DNA of 17,768 bases from Synechococcus sp. HW_metabat.21 (GTDB lineage: Bacteria > Cyanobacteriota > Cyanobacteriia > PCC-6307 > Cyanobiaceae), in contig JAAZUZ010000016.1 in the NCBI GenBank assembly GCA_018623875.1, positions 1 through 17,768 of the forward strand, in the 5' to 3' direction. Shown here piece after piece: positions 1 through 6,707 of the stretch. The notes beneath the pieces are model-generated. The model had not been told where the DNA came from. It worked only from the letters and a program-made list of their open reading frames with translations, and did not search any database. Numbering within the stretch: position 1 is the stretch's first letter; every line of letters starts with the position of its first letter. The translations under genes and the position numbers were made by a program.

Positions 1-854
1 AGCGCGATGACCAGTTCGCTGAGGTTCATCACCTTCAGCTCCTGCACTTCGCCCACCTTGGCGAGGTTGTAGTCGGCTGTGAGCAGGGTGCCGCCGGTGT
101 CCGCCGTCAGCTTGAGCAGCTTGTCGTCGACCCCGTTGCCCTCGTAGCGGGTGGTGTTGACCACCAGGCGCCGTCCGTAGCGCTCGCGCAGGTTGCTGAG
201 GAGCTTGAGGCCGCGGCGTCCCTTGCCGCGCTTCTCGGTGTTCGACGAGTCCGCCAGGGTTTGCAGCTCATCGATGACCGCTTGGGCGACGATCACTTGT
301 CCTTCCAGCAGACCTGACTCGAGCAGGCCGCGGATGCGGCCATCGATGATCACGCTCGTGTCGAGGATCTTGGCGCTGGCGGGCATCAGGACCCCATCGG
401 CCACCAGCAGGGCTTCGGTGCTGTTGGGGTTGAACAGCCGCAGCAGGGTGCGGCCATGCACTTCGGCGAGGTTGTAGCCCGAGACGCCAAAGAAGACGTT
501 GGCGGCAATGGCCGCCAGGGGCTTCACCAGCACCAGCTCCCAGGGGAGGGAGAGGAACAGGATTGGCGAGATCAGCAGGTTGGCCACGAGCAGGCCCAGG
601 ATCAAGCCGACGGCCCGGCTCACCAGCAGATCGGTGGGCATGGTGCGCACCTGCTCCATCAGCCGGCGCCGCAGCCGCTGGAAGACAACCCCCGCCAATA
701 GACCCGCAAAGGCACCACCGCCGCCGAGGATCCAACTCAGCTGCTCCAGGTTCTGGATGCGGATCAACTGTTGCTCGGGCAGCAGATCGACTCCGAGCCA
801 GCCCGCGGCGGCTCCAGAGACCACAAACAGCACCAGGATGAGGGTGTCCACCAT
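1..854 (-). CDS. PIN/TRAM-domain membrane protein, YacL-like (3' end beyond window)
   Basis: Reading leftward from ATG 854 there is an open frame of 284 codons that runs off the window edge, so the C-terminus is missing. Seen: about four hydrophobic segments (roughly residues 3-21, 41-57, 81-102, 106-123), then a PIN nuclease-like domain starting at KILDTSVIIDGRI (residues 162-174). Candidate acidic metal ligands are D166, D171, E196 (VIDELQ), D243/D244 (GVDDKLL) and D261 (LLTADYNLAKV). Known: this architecture matches the Bacillus YacL / cyanobacterial PIN-TRAM family, which normally ends in a TRAM RNA-binding domain; that part would lie outside the window. Inferred: a membrane-tethered ribonuclease or RNA-binding protein of unknown substrate. 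It diverges from hemW across 79 nt, which must hold both promoters; I could not pick out clear -35/-10 pairs there. Confidence 0.88.
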   Translation of the reverse strand, partial: MVDTLILVLFVVSGAAAGWLGVDLLPEQQLIRIQNLEQLSWILGGGGAFAGLLAGVVFQRLRRRLMEQVRTMPTDLLVSRAVGLILGLLVANLLISPILFLSLPWELVLVKPLAAIAANVFFGVSGYNLAEVHGRTLLRLFNPNSTEALLVADGVLMPASAKILDTSVIIDGRIRGLLESGLLEGQVIVAQAVIDELQTLADSSNTEKRGKGRRGLKLLSNLRERYGRRLVVNTTRYEGNGVDDKLLKLTADTGGTLLTADYNLAKVGEVQELKVMNLSELVIA

Positions 855-933
855 GGCGGGTGCTGTGGCTGCCAGTCGCTCGGAAGCAGCATGCCCTATT
901 GCGGCGGGTTTGGCCCAGGGAGGTAACCGGCCG

Positions 934-2124
934 ATGGAGCCCAGGCCGCCCCGAAGCGCCTATCTGCATATCCCCTTTTGCCATCGGCGCTGTTTCTATT
1001 GCGATTTCCCCGTGGTGCCGCTGGGGGACCGCGCCGGTGGAGCGGCCGGGCAATCCGGCAGCCGCTCGATTGAGGCGTATCTGGACTTGATCACGGCGGA
1101 GATCGAGGCCTCACCGCCCGGCCCGCCCCTCTCCACTGTTTATGTGGGGGGCGGCACCCCCTCGATGCTCACGGCCGCGCAAATCCAGGCTCTGCTCCGC
1201 AGCCTCAGGAAGCGCTTTGGCTTGGCGCCCGGTGCCGAGATCAGCCTGGAGCTCGATCCCGCCAGCTTTGATCAGGCTCGCCTGCAGGGGTATCTCCAGG
1301 CGGGGGTCAACCGCGTCAGCCTTGGCGGCCAGAGTTTTGATGACGCGGTGCTCGAGCGTCTGGGACGCCGGCATCGCCGCGCGGATCTGCTCGAGGCGGC
1401 CACCTGGCTCCAGGCGGCGCGGGCTCAGGGACAGCTCGCAAGTTGGAGCCTGGATCTGATCCAGGGGCTACCGGGGGCCACCGCCGGGCATTGGCGGCAG
1501 CAGTTGGACCAGGCCCTGGCCCTCGATCCACCCCATCTCTCGGTTTATGACCTGATCGTGGAACCCGGGACGGTCTTTGAGCGGTGGGAGTCCAGCGGGC
1601 AACTGCAGCTGCCGGAGGAGGACCTCTCCGCCGATTTGATGGAGCTGACCGCCAGCACCTTGGCCGCCGCGGGGTTTGGCCACTACGAGATCTCGAACTA
1701 CGCCCAGCCGGGCCATGCCTCACGCCATAACCGCGTCTATTGGAGCGGCGCCGGCTGGTGGGGGTTTGGCCTGGGGGCGACCGCCGCGCCGTGGGGCGAA
1801 CGGCAAGCGCGGCCCCGCACCCGTGAGGCCTATGCCGCCTGGTTGCAACGGGATCCCGGCGAGCTTGGATCTCCCCAGCCCATGCCCATCGATGAGCGGG
1901 TGATGGTCGGTCTGCGCCGGCGGGAGGGAGTTCAGCTCGCGCCGCTTCTGGATGGTTGGGATCTGGCGGAGCTGGAGCGCCGCTGGCAGCCCTACCTCCA
2001 GCGCGGCCTGCTGCACCGCGAGGGCAGCCGCTGGAGGCTCAGTGATCCAGAGGGTTTGGCTCTGAGTAACGCGGTTCTGCGGGAGTGGCTGGCGTGGTGG
2101 TCGGAGCAGGTTGAAGCGCCGTGA
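934..2124 (+). CDS. hemW: HemW, radical SAM heme chaperone (coproporphyrinogen III oxidase-like)
   Basis: 396 residues, the usual length for HemW. The radical-SAM cluster motif is C16-x3-C20-x2-C23 followed by D-F25 (YLHIPFCHRRCFYCDF). The CxF ending, rather than the CxC of true HemN oxidases, is the known mark of HemW. The SAM-binding GGGTPS follows (VYVGGGTPSML), then the family motifs GVNRVSLGGQSF, DLIQGLPG, LSVYDLIVEPGT and HYEISNYA. Known: HemW binds heme and delivers it to respiratory enzymes, and lacks coproporphyrinogen oxidase activity. The ATG at 934 is chosen because it begins just before the catalytic motif and has a good Shine-Dalgarno (AGGGAGG, 917-923, 10 nt away); a longer frame upstream would invade the divergent PIN-protein gene. 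Its last 86 nt overlap the 3' end of panB on the other strand. Confidence 0.95.
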   Translation: MEPRPPRSAYLHIPFCHRRCFYCDFPVVPLGDRAGGAAGQSGSRSIEAYLDLITAEIEASPPGPPLSTVYVGGGTPSMLTAAQIQALLRSLRKRFGLAPGAEISLELDPASFDQARLQGYLQAGVNRVSLGGQSFDDAVLERLGRRHRRADLLEAATWLQAARAQGQLASWSLDLIQGLPGATAGHWRQQLDQALALDPPHLSVYDLIVEPGTVFERWESSGQLQLPEEDLSADLMELTASTLAAAGFGHYEISNYAQPGHASRHNRVYWSGAGWWGFGLGATAAPWGERQARPRTREAYAAWLQRDPGELGSPQPMPIDERVMVGLRRREGVQLAPLLDGWDLAELERRWQPYLQRGLLHREGSRWRLSDPEGLALSNAVLREWLAWWSEQVEAP

Positions 2125-2875
2125 CCCAGCCCTTAAGGGCATCGACGCACAGCTCTCGGCCCTGCAGCAGGGGCGGGCAGAAGGGCGGTTGCTTGGCCGT
2201 TAGTCCCAGCAGATCGGCAGTGACGCGCACCTGGCCGTCGCACTGTTCACCGGCGCCGATGCCAATGACCGGGATCGTCAGCTCCTGGCTGAGGGCCTCG
2301 GCCAAGGCCGCGGGCACGTGCTCGAGCACCAGTGAGAAGCAGCCGGCGGCTTGCAGATCCCGGGCGCAGCGCTTCAGCCGTTCTTGGCTGATGGGGTCAT
2401 TGGCCTGGCGGCGATAACCCAGGCGATGCACCGACTGGGGGGTGAGCCCCAGGTGCCCCATCACGGGGATGCCAGAGCGCACGAGGCGGTCGATCACCGC
2501 CAAGGTTTCCGGTTCCCCGCCTTCGAGTTTCACGGCGGAGGCGGGGCTGTTTTTCAGCACCTGTCCGGCGGCGGCCACGGCTTGGTCCACGCCGCACTGG
2601 TAGCTGAGGAACGGCAAGTCCGTGATGATCAGCGGCTGCTGATTGCTGGGGCGCTGCAGCCCCCGGCCGACGGCCCGGGTGTGCATCACCATTTCCTCCA
2701 GGGTGACCGGAAGCGTTGTGGCATGCCCCAGCACCACCATGGCCAGGGAATCGCCCACCAGGATGGCGTCCGCGCCGGCGTCCTCCACGAGGGCTGCTGA
2801 GAGGGCATCCCAGGCGGTCAGGACGGCGATGGGCCGGCCCTCCTGCTTGAACGTGAGCAGATCAGCAGGTCGCAC
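2039..2875 (-). CDS. panB: 3-methyl-2-oxobutanoate hydroxymethyltransferase (PanB)
   Basis: Catalyses ketopantoate formation from 2-oxoisovalerate and methylene-tetrahydrofolate, the first committed step of pantothenate/CoA synthesis. Seen: VGDSLAMVVLG with metal-binding D42, ITDLPFLSYQ with D86, AVKLEGG with K116, VMGHLGLTPQ, the likely catalytic E185 in LVLEHVP, and PVIGIGAG. I prefer the GTG at 2875, giving 278 residues starting M-RPADLLTFKQEG, because family members begin close to this motif. An in-frame ATG at 2932 would add 19 low-complexity residues encoded inside the antisense SRP RNA gene. Neither start has a clear Shine-Dalgarno. The last ~25 residues are a Pro/Thr-rich tail (ATTTPATPAEP-like) lying antisense to the end of hemW. 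It follows ftsZ on the same strand, but the strong terminator between them suggests a separate promoter in or near ffs. Confidence 0.93.
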   Translation of the reverse strand: MRPADLLTFKQEGRPIAVLTAWDALSAALVEDAGADAILVGDSLAMVVLGHATTLPVTLEEMVMHTRAVGRGLQRPSNQQPLIITDLPFLSYQCGVDQAVAAAGQVLKNSPASAVKLEGGEPETLAVIDRLVRSGIPVMGHLGLTPQSVHRLGYRRQANDPISQERLKRCARDLQAAGCFSLVLEHVPAALAEALSQELTIPVIGIGAGEQCDGQVRVTADLLGLTAKQPPFCPPLLQGRELCVDALKGWVTALQPAPTTTPATPAEPRYSEPNPLDH

Positions 2876-2920
2876 CTGGCGATCACCGGTTGGAAGGGGC
2901 TCATTGCTAGCATCCGGTCG

Positions 2921-3017
2921 ACTCGGACCCATGCGGCCCGGACGCCCAAATCTGGTCAGGACCGGAAGGGAGCAGCCACACGGGATGCTCTTGGCAGGCG
3001 TGGATTCCGGGTCACCC
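2921..3017 (+). ncRNA. ffs: Signal recognition particle RNA (small bacterial SRP RNA, 4.5S type)
   Basis: The conserved apical loop and symmetric-loop signature TGGTCAGGACCGGAAG is followed by GGAGCAGCCACACGGGATGC, which matches the bacterial small SRP RNA consensus closely. Flanking arms pair: GACCC 2926-2930 with GGGTC 3009-3013, ACGCC with GGCGT, and CCAA with TTGG. Ends are approximate (a few nt either way), set by the pairing and by the consensus 3' end GGGTCACCC. A weak -10-like TAGCAT sits at 2908-2913, placing a start near 2920; I see no convincing -35. The RNA binds Ffh to target nascent membrane and secreted proteins. A strong terminator follows at 3030-3060. The gene is antisense to the panB upstream region. 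Confidence 0.93.
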
Positions 3018-3029
3018 AAATCCAGCGAC

Positions 3030-3060
3030 AAAAAAAGGGGCCCATCGGGCCCCTTTTTGT
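3030..3060. terminator. Bidirectional intrinsic terminator between ffs and ftsZ
   Basis: GGGGCCC (3037-3043), a 3-nt ATC loop, and GGGCCCC (3047-3053) form a 7-bp all-GC stem. It is flanked by an A-run (3030-3036) on the left and a T-run (3054-3058) on the right. It reads as a Rho-independent terminator in both directions: for ffs on the plus strand (5 T) and for ftsZ on the minus strand (7 T, 18 nt after the ftsZ stop). Confidence 0.93.
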
Positions 3061-3077
3061 TGGGTTGAGCGCTTGGC

Positions 3078-4220
3078 TCAGCTGTTGTTCTGGCGGTTAA
3101 GCAGGAAGGAGGGGATGGCCGCACCGGGCAGGTCACCTTCACCGCTATCGCCGGCGACAAAGCTGTTCAAGGGACGCTCGGGGCGGTAGGCGCCGCCGCC
3201 TTCGAAGCCCGTGGCGATGACCGTCACGTGGATCTCGCCCTCCAGCTTTTCGTCCACCACGGCACCAACAATGATGTTGGCTTCGGGGTCGACCACGTCG
3301 TAGATCACCTCGGACGCGGTGGTCATGTCCTCGAGGGTCATGTCCTTGCCACCGCTGATATTGATCACGCAGCCCTTGGCGCCGTCGATCCGAGCCGACT
3401 CGAGCAGCGGGCTATTGATGGCCGCCTGGGCGGCTTCGCTGGCGCGGGAGCGGCCGGAGCCCACACCCAGACCCAGCAGAGCTGTGCCGGCATCGTTCAT
3501 GACCGAGCGGACGTCGGCGAAGTCGACGTTGACCAGGCCTGGCTTGGTGATGATGTCGGTGATGCCCTTGACGCCCATGCGCAGGACGTCGTCAGCGGCG
3601 CGGAAGGCATCTTGCAAGGGGGCGCCGGCGATGGCTTCCCGCAGGCGATCGTTCGGGATCACGATCAGCGTGTCCACGTGCTCGGAGAGGCGGGCAATGC
3701 CTTCCTCGGCCTGGCGCATGCGCCGGCGACCTTCAAAGCCGAAGGGTTTGGTGACGATGCCCACAGTCAGGGCGCCGCACTCCTTAGCGACTTCGGCCAC
3801 AACCGGTGCAGCACCAGTGCCGGTGCCGCCGCCCATGCCAGCGGCGATGAAGACCAGGTCAGCACCCTGGAGGGTCTGGGCCAAGTCCGTGCGGGACTCT
3901 TCGGCGGCTTTCTGGCCGATGGCCGGGTTCCCGCCGGCGCCAAGGCCGCGGGTCAGCTTCTGACCGAGCTGGACGCGCTGCTTCGCTGCGGACTGCAGCA
4001 GGGCCTGCGCATCGGTATTCAGTACGCGATATCCAACACCTTCGAGATCCGAGAGGATCATGCGGCCCACGGCATTGCTGCCGCCGCCACCCACGCCGAT
4101 CACCTCGATCCGTGCGGACTGACTAGGCACGATCCCCGCCGAGCCATTGCTGGTGACGGCACTGAGGCCCTCGGGTGCGATCTCCATAGCAGGTGCAGTG
4201 CCGTTGGTGCTTCGCTGCAT
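3078..4220 (-). CDS. ftsZ: Cell division protein FtsZ
   Basis: Tubulin-like GTPase that forms the cytokinetic Z-ring. From ATG 4220 it has 380 residues. Seen: IGVGGGGSNAV (41-51), the tubulin signature GMGGGTGTGAAP (128-139), PNDRL, the catalytic T7 loop NVDFADVRSVM (231-241), then the second domain to about residue 345. A short linker and a C-terminal conserved peptide (IPSFLLNR) follow, the site where cyanobacterial partners such as ZipN would bind. The frame stays open upstream to 4289, but ATG 4220 gives a normal length for the family; ATG 4187 (MEIAPEG) is another possibility, since the first ~36 residues are a poorly conserved tail. It lies 96 nt after ftsQ, and the gap holds an inverted repeat. 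No ftsA follows, as expected for cyanobacteria. Confidence 0.97.
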   Translation of the reverse strand: MQRSTNGTAPAMEIAPEGLSAVTSNGSAGIVPSQSARIEVIGVGGGGSNAVGRMILSDLEGVGYRVLNTDAQALLQSAAKQRVQLGQKLTRGLGAGGNPAIGQKAAEESRTDLAQTLQGADLVFIAAGMGGGTGTGAAPVVAEVAKECGALTVGIVTKPFGFEGRRRMRQAEEGIARLSEHVDTLIVIPNDRLREAIAGAPLQDAFRAADDVLRMGVKGITDIITKPGLVNVDFADVRSVMNDAGTALLGLGVGSGRSRASEAAQAAINSPLLESARIDGAKGCVINISGGKDMTLEDMTTASEVIYDVVDPEANIIVGAVVDEKLEGEIHVTVIATGFEGGGAYRPERPLNSFVAGDSGEGDLPGAAIPSFLLNRQNNS

Positions 4221-4234
4221 TATGTCGTTGATCC

Positions 4235-4259
4235 TGCCGATCACAGGCCTAGATCGGCA
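4235..4259. repeat. Inverted repeat in the ftsZ leader
   Basis: TGCCGATC (4235-4242) and GATCGGCA (4252-4259) are perfect 8-bp inverted arms separated by 9 nt. They lie 15 nt upstream of the ftsZ ATG at 4220. It could be an mRNA hairpin in the ftsZ 5' leader or a dyad operator. On the minus strand the same segment contains GTA-N8-TAG, one base off the NtcA consensus GTA-N8-TAC. There is no T-run, so it is not an intrinsic terminator. Confidence 0.5.
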
Positions 4260-4316
4260 TACCTTTGCCGGCCAAGGGCTTTCGCGCAACGCCCTGTCAC
4301 CGTTTACGGGTTTTGC

Positions 4317-5156
4317 CTAGGGGTTACGGGCCTTGACCTTGGTGGGCGCTGCTTTCGGTTTGGCTTTCGCCGGTAACCCCAGTTCCGGTTGATCCGGATC
4401 GCTGAGGTCAATCGATTGCAGCTTCAGCTTGCGGATCTCCTCGGGGAGCTCGGCGGAGAGGTGGCGCAGCACAGTGAGGCGCCTGGCCAACTTGTCATCC
4501 GTGGGGCCCAGATGGATCTCGCCTAGGGCCGCGGTGCGCAGCCACAGGCTGCCGTTGGCCTCAAAACGCACCTGCAGCAGGGGGCTGCCGAGGGCGTCCC
4601 GCTTCGCGAGGACTTGAGCCAGGGCAGGGCGCAGTCGGTCTTGCCAACCCAGGACCAGCAGCGTGGGTGCCGAGGCCGGAGCGCCGGCGAGTTGTTGACG
4701 CCGGGTCATCCAATTGCCCAGCCGATCGACGTAGCCCATCTCAACGCCCTTGCGGTTGCGGCGTTGGGCCTGGGCGACGGCTTCGCGATCCACCAATGAG
4801 ATCTGCAGCCGAGGGGGGAGCATCAGCCGATTGATCTGGACCTGCTCGACCGGCAGGACCGCCGAGAGGCGCTGGGCCAGCTGCTTGGGCTGGAGCGTCA
4901 TCAGGGGAAGCGGCAGTTGCAGGTTCCCCTCACGGATGACCTGGGCGCGGCTGACCTGGCGGCTCCCCAGCACTTCGATCTGATCGGGATTGCGAACGAC
5001 CCAACCCTGCTTGAGAAGCCCCCATCCCAGGGCCCCAGCGCTTCCTGCCAAAACGGCTATGCGCCAGATCTGCTTCCAGCGTTCCTGCCGGCGCTCTTGC
5101 CTGAGTTGGCGTCTGCGCTCGAGCGCTTGGCCAGAGCGCGAGGAGGCCGTGCTCAC
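4317..5156 (-). CDS. ftsQ: Cell division protein FtsQ (DivIB/POTRA family)
   Basis: 279 residues with the FtsQ layout: a basic cytoplasmic tail (residues 1-29, many RR/QER repeats), a single membrane segment (about 31-48), a POTRA domain (about 57-127, beginning NPDQIEVLGSRQVSRAQVI), and a FtsQ/DivIB beta domain to about 250. The Lys/Pro/Ala-rich C-terminal tail (about 258-279) probably does not fold. Known: FtsQ links early and late division proteins at the septum through its periplasmic part. The start is GTG (5154-5156), overlapping the TGA of the upstream small gene as GTGA, which implies translational coupling. Sequence conservation in this family is low; the identification rests on architecture plus position directly upstream of ftsZ. 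Confidence 0.9.
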   Translation of the reverse strand: MSTASSRSGQALERRRQLRQERRQERWKQIWRIAVLAGSAGALGWGLLKQGWVVRNPDQIEVLGSRQVSRAQVIREGNLQLPLPLMTLQPKQLAQRLSAVLPVEQVQINRLMLPPRLQISLVDREAVAQAQRRNRKGVEMGYVDRLGNWMTRRQQLAGAPASAPTLLVLGWQDRLRPALAQVLAKRDALGSPLLQVRFEANGSLWLRTAALGEIHLGPTDDKLARRLTVLRHLSAELPEEIRKLKLQSIDLSDPDQPELGLPAKAKPKAAPTKVKARNP

Positions 5157-5563
5157 AACTCGCAGCGAGAGCGCGCCATCAGCTGATCCCGCCAGCGGCG
5201 GGCGCGCTCAGCATCAGCAAAGGGAACATCGGCCTGTTGACCGTTCCCCATCAGCCGTAGACGGCAAGCCCCTTGGGCTTCCTCGGTCAGGGGTGCCTCG
5301 CCGGAGCCCAGGGCCAGCAAATCGACCTGATCGAGTCCTTTGACCTCGAAGCTTCCTTTCTCGTTGAGCTTGCCGGATTCAAAGAGGCACCAGGTAATGG
5401 TGCCGTCGATCAGGCGGGCACCACCGCCGTCGTCGAGCTTTGAGAGTTCGGCCCCTTCCGCCCACGCCCGAAACAGGTTCTGGCGGCGTCGCTCCAGCCA
5501 GCCGAGGGCAGTGATCAGGGGAAAGATCACCAGTAGGGGGAGCCAGATCAGACCGTGACTCAT
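5153..5563 (-). CDS. Small single-pass membrane protein of unknown function, ddl-ftsQ spacer gene
   Basis: 136 residues that I do not recognise as a named family. Seen: one hydrophobic segment at residues 4-22 (GLIWLPLLVIFPLITALGW) followed at once by the basic ERRRQN, so the N-terminus is probably outside and the rest cytoplasmic. The soluble part contains ITWCLFESGKLNEKGSFEV and ends with a short helix rich in Arg (ADAERARRWRDQLMARS). It overlaps ddl at its start (ATGA, 5560-5563) and ftsQ at its end (GTGA, 5153-5156), so all three genes are probably translated as a coupled unit. The context suggests a role in the envelope or septum, but nothing in the sequence proves it. Confidence 0.85.
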   Translation of the reverse strand: MSHGLIWLPLLVIFPLITALGWLERRRQNLFRAWAEGAELSKLDDGGGARLIDGTITWCLFESGKLNEKGSFEVKGLDQVDLLALGSGEAPLTEEAQGACRLRLMGNGQQADVPFADAERARRWRDQLMARSRCEL

Positions 5564-6654
5564 GCCGCTTCGGTCCCCCTGTCGTGGTTGGGCTTGGCCG
5601 ATTCTTGCGCCAGTTGCACCAATTCGTGCACCAACTCTTCAAGCGGTAACCCGGTTTTGGCCCAGAGCATCGGGTACATGCTCTGGCTGGTGAAGCCGGG
5701 CAGGGTGTTGATCTCGTTCAGCCAGAGGGCTCCGCTGGATTCCTCATAGAAGAAGTCCACGCGGGCGAGCCCCGACGCGCCGACCGCTCTACAGGCCGCG
5801 ATGGCCATGGCCCGTGTTCGCTCGCTGAGGGCTTCGGGAACCTCCGCGGGGATCACGGTGTGGCTTTTGCCGTCGCTGTATTTGGTCTCATAGTCGTACC
5901 AATCCGCGTCAAAGCAGATCTCGCCGAGCACCGAGGCGCGCATCTGCTGGCCGCCGAGAACGGCGCATTCCAGTTCGCGGGCCTGGATGCCTTGTTCCAC
6001 CACCATCCGAGGGTCGTGCTGGGCGGCGAGCGCGAGGCCCTCAAGCAGCTCAGGGCGGCTGCTGGCTTTGCTGATTCCGACCGAGGAGCCCAGGTTGGCG
6101 GGCTTGATGAAGCAGGGATACCCCAGTTGGCTTTCCAAGCGTTGGGCAAGGGCCTCGGGCTCGGCCTCGAGTTCGCTGGCATCCACGCAGGCGTAGGGCA
6201 CCTGGGGTAGGCCGGCGGCGGCAAAGGCGGCCTTCATGGCCTGTTTGTCCATGCCCACCGCGGAACCCAGAACGCCTGAGCCGACAAAGGGCACCTGCAT
6301 CAGGCTGAAGAGCCCCTGGATGGTTCCGTCTTCGCCGTTGGGGCCGTGGAGCACGGGCACCCAGAGCTCCACGTCCAGGGCGCCTTCGGGAAAGCCTTGA
6401 AAGCCTGGCCTCAGTGGTGCTGCCGGTAGTTCGCTGCGTTCAGCGGGGCTGCCTTTGGCGAGGACCGCCTCGGCCACTGCTGGGGGCCACCAGTGCCCCC
6501 ACTGGTCGATGTAGAAGCAGTCGACTTGATAGCGCTGGGCATTGGCCCCGGAGCGCAGGGCCGAAGCGACGGTGTTAGCCGAGCGAATCGAGACGGCGTG
6601 CTCGCCAGAAACACCCCCAAACACCAAACCCAATGTGATGGCTTCGGAGCTCAT
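5560..6654 (-). CDS. ddl: D-alanine--D-alanine ligase
   Basis: 364 residues, the longer DdlA/VanA-like form. It joins two D-Ala with ATP hydrolysis to make the dipeptide that ends the peptidoglycan stem. Seen: the N-terminal FGGVSGEHAVSIRSA, the ATP-grasp elements CFIKPANLGSSVGISKASS and VVEQGIQARELECAVLGG, the flexible loop with YDYETKYSDGKSH, and the C-terminal metal site RVDFF...LWLNEINTLPGFTSQSMYP, where E and N coordinate Mg. The ATG at 6652-6654 directly precedes the first strand. It lies 53 nt after miaB and overlaps the next small gene by ATGA, placing peptidoglycan synthesis in one run with ftsQ and ftsZ. Confidence 0.97.
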   Translation of the reverse strand: MSSEAITLGLVFGGVSGEHAVSIRSANTVASALRSGANAQRYQVDCFYIDQWGHWWPPAVAEAVLAKGSPAERSELPAAPLRPGFQGFPEGALDVELWVPVLHGPNGEDGTIQGLFSLMQVPFVGSGVLGSAVGMDKQAMKAAFAAAGLPQVPYACVDASELEAEPEALAQRLESQLGYPCFIKPANLGSSVGISKASSRPELLEGLALAAQHDPRMVVEQGIQARELECAVLGGQQMRASVLGEICFDADWYDYETKYSDGKSHTVIPAEVPEALSERTRAMAIAACRAVGASGLARVDFFYEESSGALWLNEINTLPGFTSQSMYPMLWAKTGLPLEELVHELVQLAQESAKPNHDRGTEAA

Positions 6655-6707
6655 AGGGGCATCAGGTCAGGGGCCAAACGTATCAGTGATTTCGCCCTTA
6701 GCCAGCG

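Noticed and set aside
2876..3160. Extended PanB N-terminus covering ffs and the terminator
   Set aside because: Those residues are translated SRP RNA and terminator sequence and have no PanB similarity.
3228..4376. Long open frame on the plus strand across ftsZ
   Set aside because: It is exactly antisense to ftsZ, His/Asp/Gly-rich without any known motif; this is a GC-bias shadow of the real gene.
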